DNA of 64,000 nucleotides from Pseudoalteromonas umbrosa. Lineage in GTDB: Bacteria; Pseudomonadota; Gammaproteobacteria; Enterobacterales; Alteromonadaceae. Positions 62,301-64,000 of this stretch are shown here, piece after piece. The DNA is taken from assembly GCF_030125375.1 (NCBI RefSeq), contig NZ_JASJUU010000001.1, positions 1,436,872 to 1,500,871 of the forward strand, in the 5' to 3' direction. Made by a program: the position numbers and the translations under genes. Below the pieces are notes generated by a model. That model was not told the DNA's origin and ran no database searches. It saw only the letters and a list, made by a program, of their open reading frames with translations. Each line of letters begins with the position of its first letter. Position 1 is the stretch's first letter.

Positions 62301-63018
62301 TGCCTTTGCACGATACCCTTGTTAAAGAACCATCACTTTTTAATATTTGGCTACCTTCTCGGGAATTTATTAATAAGTCGCCGTTGGCAAGTTTTAAACT
62401 ACTTTTAGGTGCTCCAATTAAACCGAATAATTTAGTCAAATGTGGTTTTTTATTTAAAAACGTTACAAGGTAGAGCATACCATTGTCGCTGGACATATGA
62501 CTTAAACCTTCGGTTACAACATAACCAAACTTAAATTCGTAGATATCCTCTACATTCATATCCTGAATCAATTGGACTGAGCCAGAGTTATCGACAAAAA
62601 CAAGTTCACCACCAAATTCACCTTGTGAATCTCCTGCTAAATACCCATAAGGTGTTTTATATGTTACCGCTGCTGGAACATGGTGAGTTGTTAAATGATT
62701 CTGTCGCCCAAAATACTTATCTCGGTAATACTGCATCGAATAAACTACTGTAGCCCCAATTTCATTAGCTAATGACTCATTACTTGTGAGCTTTATTCTT
62801 CTCTCATTTTCACCGAACTGCTTCACGAAATTAAATATTTCGGCATCTGTGACTTCAACAGATTCAACCCTAGCTCTAACAGTATCTATGAAATATTTTT
62901 TATTTGGTTCAAGCTCTAGCGCTTGAACTTCATTATATTCTGGACAGTGAATTTGTTCATTAGGCACTGACGCTAGAGAATTGAAAGAGCAAAAAAATAA
63001 GATTAAAAAATACTTCAT
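62296..63018 (-). CDS. Hypothetical secreted protein, cassette gene
   Basis: From the ATG at 63018, with GAGGAAAG close upstream, the product is 240 residues and has a signal peptide (1-16, ending SLASV). The frame to 63039 is unlikely because it overlaps the next attC-like site. The mature part has regular beta-strand segments and reads like a propeller or lipoprotein-carrier type domain (GGELVFVDNSGSVQLIQDMNVEDIYEFKFGYVV). Two cysteines may pair. No family was recognised. Confidence 0.65.
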   Translation of the reverse strand: MKYFLILFFCSFNSLASVPNEQIHCPEYNEVQALELEPNKKYFIDTVRARVESVEVTDAEIFNFVKQFGENERRIKLTSNESLANEIGATVVYSMQYYRDKYFGRQNHLTTHHVPAAVTYKTPYGYLAGDSQGEFGGELVFVDNSGSVQLIQDMNVEDIYEFKFGYVVTEGLSHMSSDNGMLYLVTFLNKKPHLTKLFGLIGAPKSSLKLANGDLLINSREGSQILKSDGSLTRVSCKGS

Positions 63019-63032
63019 ACTTTCCTCGGCAG

Positions 63033-63130
63033 CTAACACCGCCTTAAGCGGTGAGTGGCAGTTGGCTAAAATATGAAGCGAAGCAGAATCGAGCCAACTG
63101 TTACGAATCCAATTTTAAGGCTTTGTTAAC
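63033..63130 (-). other. attC-like cassette recombination site (family I)
   Basis: The minus strand runs from CCAGTTAACAAAGCC to GGCGGTGTTAGC with inner TTGGCTCGATTC and AGCCAACTGCC. It joins the genes at 63115 and 62296. Confidence 0.8.
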
Positions 63131-63609
63131 TGGACTATTTTAAGAATCTTATTCTTTCTTCCATGTAGTACATAATCGATTGAAACACACTGGCCGTTTT
63201 TTATGAAATTATCTTTATGTAACTTTCCATGAAAATAAGGGCCCACATCATGATTGCTAAAAGTAAATTCAACATCATCAATACTGAATGACTCAATTAA
63301 GGTGCCATGTTTAGGTGTTTGTTTTTCATAGTTGCTAATACAACCTTGAACTTGCTTAAACTCTTTACTTTCAATGATATTACTTACTTCAACTTTATCA
63401 GAGTAATTAAATATTTCACTTAAAATAGCCAACAGACATATACCCACAAAGCCTCTAACTAAGCTTACTCTTTCTATTTTTGTTATATCCGCGGCTACTT
63501 GAGATACAACTGGGAACTTAAGGACCAAAAACAGTAATACAAAAAAAGGGATTAGGCCTAAGAAATGGTCAATACTTGTATTTATTGTTGGTTCAAAATA
63601 TACATTCAA
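63115..63609 (-). CDS. Hypothetical two-helix membrane protein, cassette gene
   Basis: The 164-residue product has two membrane segments (about residues 15-33 and 50-68) and an exported or cytosolic domain of about 90 residues with paired cysteines (QGCISNYEKQ and NGQCVSIDY). The latter half (SFSIDDVEFTFSNHDVGPYFHGKL) is probably beta-rich. The start is TTG at 63609 with GGA upstream. It is the first cassette after repeat copy 5. No family was recognised. Confidence 0.6.
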   Translation of the reverse strand: MNVYFEPTINTSIDHFLGLIPFFVLLFLVLKFPVVSQVAADITKIERVSLVRGFVGICLLAILSEIFNYSDKVEVSNIIESKEFKQVQGCISNYEKQTPKHGTLIESFSIDDVEFTFSNHDVGPYFHGKLHKDNFIKNGQCVSIDYVLHGRKNKILKIVQLTKP

Positions 63610-63623
63610 TTGTCACGAGTCCA

Positions 63624-63806
63624 GTTAACATTTTTATCTGCGACAAATGTCGCATAACAACAGCGTAATGTCTGCCGCAAAACAACAGCTTTTCAAATAC
63701 GCACTTTAATACGTCAAACCATAACAATAAGTTAAGCCGATGTCACCAAGTTAGAAACGGTTAAAACACATCACTTGTCGTATTAACAGTGGTATTTGAA
63801 AAAGAG
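63624..63806 (-). repeat. Dispersed attI-like repeat, copy 5
   Basis: On the minus strand it ends AAAAATGTTAAC, before the cassette gene 63115-63609. A perfect palindrome GCGACAAATGTCGC lies next to the core, and TTGTTATGG and GTTGTTATGCG are present. Confidence 0.65.
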
Positions 63807-63872
63807 TAAGTTGAATAGACACTTTTACAAGATAGAGAAAATTATATAAATACCCTTTTGCACAGTGAATTG

Positions 63873-63890
63873 GTGCCTGTCCCATTTGGT
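63873..63890. repeat. REP-like motif at the head of a tandem array
   Basis: gtgcctgtcccatttggt, complete. Its second half is the seed of the 12-bp tandem repeat that follows. Confidence 0.7.
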
Positions 63891-64000
63891 TTCCCATTTG
63901 GTTTCCCATTTGGTTTCCCATTTGGTTTCCCATTTGGTTTCCCATTTGGTTTCCCATTTGGTTTCCCATTTGGTTTCCCATTTGGTTTCCCATTTGGTTT
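63881..64000. repeat. 12-bp tandem repeat, at least ten copies
   Basis: The unit cccatttggttt is repeated without change from 63881 to the window edge, ten full copies, and probably continues beyond. In one frame of the minus strand it reads Met-Gly-Asn-Gln repeatedly, but this is an artefact of the repeat and not a gene. Confidence 0.9.

Noticed and set aside
63751..63993. 80-codon frame reading repeated Met-Gly-Asn-Gln
   Set aside because: It is produced by the 12-bp tandem repeat and has no ribosome binding site or ordinary composition.
63881..64000. Possible CRISPR or origin iterons
   Set aside because: 12-bp units without spacers and derived from the REP-like motif; no replication gene is near.

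Overview
The window looks like chromosome of a low-GC marine gammaproteobacterium, most likely Pseudoalteromonas or a close relative in the Alteromonadales. The evidence is the large TonB-dependent receptor with an alteromonad-type plug, the many secreted S9/M20/beta-lactamase-fold hydrolases, a short GG-leader peptide of a type common in that genus, and an integron-style gene-cassette array. The genus is inferred from gene style, not from an rRNA gene; no rRNA or tRNA gene was seen.

Layout. (1) Positions 1-1110 are the end of a cassette array: short membrane-protein genes, all on the minus strand, separated by attC-like sites. (2) Positions 1.8-42.5 kb are ordinary accessory chromosome. They hold an S9 peptidase, a MerR/TipAS regulator, alpha/beta hydrolases, two of three secreted PD40 beta-propeller paralogs, RNase H1, a candidate modified-peptide precursor beside an M20 amidohydrolase, a NavAb-type sodium channel, and a TPR lipoprotein. 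They continue with a TonB-dependent receptor, a 7TM-LytTR regulator divergent from a serine hydrolase, two more serine hydrolases, an AraC/VOC pair, and a 1173-residue lipoprotein built from about 47 leucine-rich repeats of 21 residues. (3) Positions 42.6-46.5 kb hold a REP-associated transposase (RAYT) element, a gph-like phosphatase and an FAD oxidoreductase. (4) Positions 47-64 kb are again mostly small minus-strand cassette genes with attC-like sites. They include a DUF4393/Abi-alpha protein, acetyltransferases and many orphan membrane or secreted proteins. A plus-strand ToxR-like regulator plus DsbC-like pair (54.7-56.6 kb), a second RAYT element and relics of RAYT elements interrupt this stretch.

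The most unusual structure is in the cassette regions. A repeat of about 130-180 bp occurs five times. Each copy ends at or near an integron-type core triplet directly upstream of a minus-strand cassette gene, and it contains GTTATG-like direct repeats and a small hairpin that recall an attI site. A second short motif (gtgcctgtcccatttggt and variants, or its complement) bounds both RAYT elements and also sits at many attC junctions. At the right edge this motif has expanded into at least ten 12-bp tandem copies. No integron integrase gene lies in the window, so how these sites are mobilised cannot be settled here.

All functional calls come from reading motifs by eye. Family names are from memory of the families, and no database search was run.
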